The notes under the pieces: generated by a model | Seen by the model: the letters and a program-made list of their open reading frames with translations, nothing else | Database searches by the model: none | What the model was told of the DNA's origin: nothing | NCBI GenBank assembly: GCA_027604685.1 | Contig: JADHYX010000573.1 | Span: 1 to 10,776 of the forward strand | Direction of reading: 5' to 3' | Origin: Lobulomyces angularis | Taxonomy: Eukaryota; Chytridiomycota; Chytridiomycetes; Lobulomycetales; Lobulomycetaceae | Length of the DNA stretch: 10,776 nucleotides | In this document: piece by piece, positions 7,815 through 10,776 of the stretch | How positions within the stretch are numbered: the first letter of the stretch is position 1 | How the letters are laid out: each line of letters begins with the position of its first letter | Translations under genes and position numbers: made by a program

Positions 7815-8520
7815 GTTTTGAAAGTAGTTGGTAAGTTTCAATTTTAATTATTTGAGTATGATTAAATCTTAATTCTTTCAGTGTACTTGGTAAATTTTCA
7901 ATTTTAGTTATTATTGTGTCGCTGCAACCGAAAGACAGTAAACTGTCTGTCAAATTTTCTATTTTATTTTGATTTCCCCCAACAACAAAAGTTCTGTAAA
8001 AAACTTGGTAAATTCTCAATTTTGGATCACCACTACAATTAAAATTTTGTAAAGTACTTGGTAGATTCTCAATTTTTGTTATTTGATTTTCTGGACAATA
8101 AAAAATTTGTAATAAAGTTGGTAAATTTTCAATTTTAGTTATTTTATTGTGACTGCAAACAAAGTTCAGTAAGGAATGTGGTAAATTTTCAATTTTAGTA
8201 ATTTGATTCCTACCACAATTGAATTTTTGTAACTACCTCGGTAGATTTATGGTGTTGGTTAAGCAATTATAGTAGCAATCGAAGATTTCTGAAGAGTTCG
8301 GTAAATTATCTGTATCAGTTATTTGATTATGTGAACAAAAAAAGAATCCTAAAGAATTTGGTAAGTTTGCAGTTGCAGTTATCCTACGCATGAATATCCA
8401 GTAAAGGTTCCGGAACATTTCTGATTTGATTAAGTTACTGACACAGGTATGTAAAGTGTCAAGAGATTCTATATAATATCGGTTAAAAGCAGTATTGCAG
8501 AAAATTCTTCTACAGTTCAT
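7815..8520 (-). pseudogene. LRR array II, 20-residue repeats, with stops and frameshifts
   Basis: The ATG at 8520 opens an N-terminal segment without repeats (MNCRRIFCNTAF and on), followed by about ten LRRs with a 60-nt step. The repeated GGTAAATT word (as seen on the plus strand) starts at 8360, 8300, 8240, 8180, 8120, 8060, 8007, 7949, 7889 and 7830. Units such as NQITKIENLPSTLQNFNC match array I. Lesions are an in-frame TAG at 8235-8233, a 53-nt step (net loss of 7) between 8060 and 8007, a 58-nt step between 8007 and 7949, and a 59-nt step at the distal end. The array runs directly into the antisense of the CRN-like C-terminal block at 7815-7830, so its own 3' end is missing or replaced. 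Confidence 0.75.
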
Positions 8521-8649
8521 AATGTATTTTAAAAGTAAAAAAAAAGCTACTATTTTATTCTTTTATCCTTTTTTTTTTATTAAAATTTATTTTTAAAAAA
8601 ATAAAACTAAAAAAAATAATATAATTAATCATGTGATTTAATTTTTTTT

Positions 8650-8829
8650 TTAATTTGCACGATTCATGGTATTGAAGAAATTTTCGGTCAGTTTTTTTGT
8701 CACAAAGAATCGTTTTATTCGGAGCAAATTTTCTTGATTGTAGTTTAAAATCACCTCAAAAAATCCTAAGAAATCTTGGTAATATTGTCTGCTTTGATCA
8801 AAATAAAACAAGTAAAAAAAACTCAACAT
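8650..8829 (-). CDS. Small hypothetical ORF, 59 aa, perhaps a 3' gene fragment
   Basis: ATG (8829-8827) to TAA (8652-8650) is uninterrupted on the minus strand: 59 residues with a balanced composition (DQSRQYYQDFLGFFEV, LLRIKRFFVTKKLTENF) that looks more like coding sequence than the surrounding homopolymers. Another open frame (8960 to 8829) ends in TGA overlapping this ATG as TGATG and includes MKESYKEEKILKTTKNELYN. The two may be one coding remnant split by slippage in the A10 run near 8841-8850. No family is recognised. It could be a small gene, the last exon of a decayed gene, or chance. Confidence 0.3.
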   Translation of the reverse strand: MLSFFYLFYFDQSRQYYQDFLGFFEVILNYNQENLLRIKRFFVTKKLTENFFNTMNRAN

Positions 8830-9065
8830 CAGATTAGTGTAAAAAAAAAATTGTATAATTCATTTTTAGTTGTTTTAAGGATTTTTTCTTCTTTGTAAGA
8901 TTCCTTCATTTTTTGATTGATTTGAAGAAAATTTTCTTCTATAGATGGAAAGATTTGTATTCAAATAAAAATTGGTCTGGATTATAATTTTTTTTTTTAT
9001 TTATTTAGAAAAAAATGAATTGCATTTAATTAAACAGTACGAAAAACAAAATAAAAACTATTGGT

Positions 9066-9459
9066 TCAAATTCTTACGCTTCTGTCTTCGTTGTAATTTA
9101 AATAACCTGGTTCGAATGTAATTAATAAATTTGGATACTCTTTGTTGTCATCATTACTATTGCGATCATTACTGCTACCACAATAAAATTTCATAACAAT
9201 ACCTTATATTTGATGTTCTAATAAAATATGGTATTTGCATCTAATTCAATTGCTAAACTTTTTAAAAATATCATATCATCAAAAACATCTTCACCCAATA
9301 CAATCCAATCTGAATATTTATGTTGGGTAACTTAAGAGGAATAAAATTTTTACCATGATAACGCAATCCATAATTAGATAATTTTACTGTAAGTTGCCTG
9401 TGTACATTGTTTGTTGTTTTCCTTTTGTAATTGTAAACAGTTGCAGTGTAAGTTAGACC
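9066..9459 (-). pseudogene. Unidentified decayed coding remnant
   Basis: Three successive open pieces occur in minus order: 9459 to about 9320 (TYTATVYNYKRKT, then LSNYGLRYHGKNFIPLKLP), 9322 to 9218 (KYSDWIVLGEDVFDDM to a TAG), and 9194 to 9066 (MKFYCGSSNDRNSNDDNKEY, ending SVRI and TGA). The pieces abut or overlap, have protein-like composition and are split by frame changes and stops. The words NFIPLKLP and DWIVLGEDVF faintly recall the second half of retropepsin-like aspartic proteases, but no catalytic triad is visible and I do not assign a family. The frames at 8960-8650 may be the continuation of the same gene. Confidence 0.4.
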
Positions 9460-9712
9460 TTAAAATTATAATCCATATGAATTTTGTTTTTTAATTCAAG
9501 AATGAGGTTTTTGGAGCAAGTTAGAGGAATGGGCGAGTGTGCGTTGTGATGCTTACTTGTTTTATCCAAGCTTTTAGAAAAAAAATTTGGGCAATGTAGT
9601 TGTACCTAGAGTTTCTTGATTCAACATCATATTATTTAATTCGGAATTATTGCTAATTTTTTTTTTTTTAAATTATAAACAAAAAAAAAAATTAAACGAA
9701 AAGCAAAAAAAA

Positions 9713-9943
9713 ATGTATATTTCAACTCATAATCATCAAAGTAGTAATAAATTTTCCAGGCTTTCCTTTTTAAAAATTGATTCTTTTGAAAAAAATTGCC
9801 TACTACTATTCAATGTTCAATTCAATTTTATACTAGCTGTAATATCAAATATAAAATTACTTAAAAGTTACCTATTATTTCCTATTCATAACAGAAACCC
9901 CCATATTCCAACAACTCAATTATGGAGTAATGTAGTTGATTGA
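9713..9943 (+). CDS. Hypothetical ORF, 76 aa, weak support
   Basis: ATG at 9713 after an A9 run, stop at 9941-9943. The central part has mixed residues (FILAVISNIKLLKSYLLFPI, then NPHIPTTQLWSNVVD) and one possible short hydrophobic segment. No motif or homologue is recognised, and an open frame of this length can arise by chance in a 10-kb AT-rich window. Confidence 0.2.
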   Translation: MYISTHNHQSSNKFSRLSFLKIDSFEKNCLLLFNVQFNFILAVISNIKLLKSYLLFPIHNRNPHIPTTQLWSNVVD

Positions 9944-9981
9944 AAAAAAAAGGCAAGTAAACTTTTGATTAAAAAAAAGCG

Positions 9982-10215
9982 ATGAAAATTCTTCGTGCAG
10001 AATTGACAATTGTTTTTAAGATTAAAATCACAGAAATTCCGAAGCGCTAACTCTCTAAACCTATGATTTCGTACTATCATCGTTACGCTTATGTTCATAA
10101 TCACTTTTGGATTCCATGGTCACAACTGATGTAGAATGTTTATAGGTTTGATAGTGAAATGGCAATCCTCACCAATCATGAATATGGCTTTTTTGAATTT
10201 TTTGAATTTTCTTAA
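9982..10215 (+). pseudogene. Possible coding remnant with two in-frame stops
   Basis: A single plus frame from ATG 9982 to TAA 10213-10215 is interrupted by TAA after about 22 codons and by TAG after WIPWSQLM. Between the stops the residues are rich in H, Y, W and P (PMISYYHRYAYVHNHFWIP), unlike chance AT-rich translation. The family is unknown. The overlapping minus-strand open frame 10104-9916 is the alternative reading; neither is secure. Confidence 0.3.
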
Positions 10216-10291
10216 TTTCAAAAAAATATTTTAAAAAAAAAATTTTTTTCACAATTAAATATTTAGAAATTTTTTAAATATATTTGCAATT

Positions 10292-10776
10292 ATGGATATG
10301 AAAACACTTCAAATCAAAATGGATGAAATAGAAAAAGAAATCAAAAATGTTAAACTGCTGTTAGAGAAGAAAAATGACGAGATTGATAATAAAAAGAAGG
10401 ATATAGATAAGAAAAAGGAGGAGATAGAAAGTTACACTTACGAAAAACAGACGTCCAGCAGCTTATTGTTCCTTAAAGGGGATAGATTGTTTTTAAGACT
10501 AGATGATGAATTAAAGCGTCTAACTGATAATGAATTAAGGAGTCTTGAAACTGAAAACAATAAACTTTTAAGTCTATTAATAGAAAAAGAAAAGCAACTT
10601 ACCCTTTTAATGGAGAAAGAGTTTGCCAATCCTAACGGTACGTTTTTAGGTTCAAAATAAATTTTTTTGTTTTTCTTTGTAGTTTTATTTTTTTTTAAGC
10701 ATACTTAAAATAGAAAATATTTAAATTAATTCTTTATATTTTTGGAACTTTAGAAAACTTGCCAAAAAGGGTCAAA
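10292..10776 (+). CDS. CRN-like N-terminal coiled-coil protein (partial)
   Basis: ATG at 10292 opens a highly charged coiled coil: residues 1 to about 48 are K/E/D-rich (MDMKTLQIKMDEIEKEI), a short less charged stretch SSSLLFLKGDRLFLRL follows, then a second coiled coil (NKLLSLLIEKEKQLTLLMEK). The layout and the LL-EKEKQL words resemble the N-terminal segment of the CRN-like pseudogene at 5504. Unspliced it stops at 10658-10660 (122 aa). A strong donor GTACGT at 10638 and an acceptor ACTTTAG ending at 10753 would instead continue in frame (ENLPKRVK) off the window. I favour the spliced model, but the coiled coil alone does not prove CRN membership. No lesion is visible. Confidence 0.6.
10638..10753 (+). 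other. Probable phase-1 intron of the right-end gene
   Basis: 116 nt, GTACGT donor, T-rich interior, ACTTTAG acceptor. It skips the stop at 10658. The nearer acceptor at 10682 leads to a stop within nine codons, so 10753 is preferred. Confidence 0.5.

Larger units (their letters stand above)
5504..7822 (+). pseudogene. Crinkler-like (CRN) P-loop NTPase effector-type gene, decayed
   Basis: Pieces in order: an N-terminal segment from ATG 5504 to TAA 5633 (MDFKRIKHRLSEIP); a heptad coiled coil (5626-5842); a segment with RPVPFKKYW (5905-6099); AIQQTEIVFLLGSSGCGKS with the P-loop at 6174-6197; an intron and then DEAQ (6717-6728); PPVLIVDN (6924-6947); FFVGSG (about 7031-7048); FIEEITTTTAKEVEG (about 7125-7170); and a C-terminal block with RHAPFYLPDQNAGPDL (7768-7815). 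This order matches CRN-like proteins: coiled coil, P-loop NTPase, then a C-terminal region that in related effectors is nuclease-like. Breaks are stops at 5633, 6097, 6128, 6351, 6819, 7001, 7049, 7097 and 7379, plus frame changes near 5625, 6075, 6126, 6443, 6540, 6978, 7085, 7256 and 7380. The number of lesions argues for a dead gene, not sequencing error. Its 3' end is cut off by LRR array II. Confidence 0.8.

Noticed and set aside
9105..9125. GGTTCGAAT resembling a tRNA T-loop
   Set aside because: No acceptor stem, D-loop or anticodon arm can be built around it; no tRNA or rRNA was found in the window.

Overview
The window is very AT-rich, full of long A and T homopolymers, and carries short GT-AG introns (48-69 nt, with one probable 116-nt intron at the right end). 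It is therefore eukaryotic nuclear DNA. The mix of small secreted cysteine-rich proteins, Crinkler-like (CRN) coding sequence with N-terminal coiled coils, and decayed leucine-rich-repeat (LRR) arrays best fits an AT-rich early-diverging fungus, such as a Glomeromycotina/Rhizophagus-type or Rozella-type genome. That assignment is an inference from gene content; no single marker proves it.

Left part (1-2411): two divergently transcribed paralogues encode secreted cysteine-rich proteins. The minus-strand copy (304 to 1) runs off the window. The plus-strand copy (1585-2294) appears complete with four exons. It is built from three copies of a roughly 40-residue six-cysteine module plus a different cysteine-rich tail. 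Each module sits on its own exon and all three introns are phase 1. A TATA-like box and an AATAAA motif flank the plus gene. About 1.3 kb of homopolymer- and pyrimidine-rich sequence separates the pair.

Middle (2412-5503): no intact gene is visible. There is a 204-bp element with about 35-bp terminal inverted repeats (MITE-like), a possible larger inverted-repeat pair at 2609/5077, and a broken LRR array on the minus strand (4500 to 3979) that meets a more decayed LRR array on the plus strand (about 4515-4780) head to head.

Right-centre (5504-8520): a decayed Crinkler-like gene on the plus strand has a coiled-coil heptad array, a P-loop GSSGCGKS, an intron directly before a DEAQ Walker-B-like motif, and a conserved C-terminal block. 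It carries many in-frame stops and frame changes. It ends abruptly at about 7815-7830, where a second broken LRR array lies on the opposite strand (8520 to about 7815).

Right end (8521-10776): small unidentified open frames and coding remnants occur on both strands, followed by the start of what may be an intact second CRN-like coiled-coil gene (10292 onward), which probably splices at 10638 and runs off the window. Overall this looks like a rapidly evolving accessory region: an expressed-looking secreted-protein pair next to a graveyard of effector-like and repeat-protein genes. No operon or working multi-gene system can be supported.
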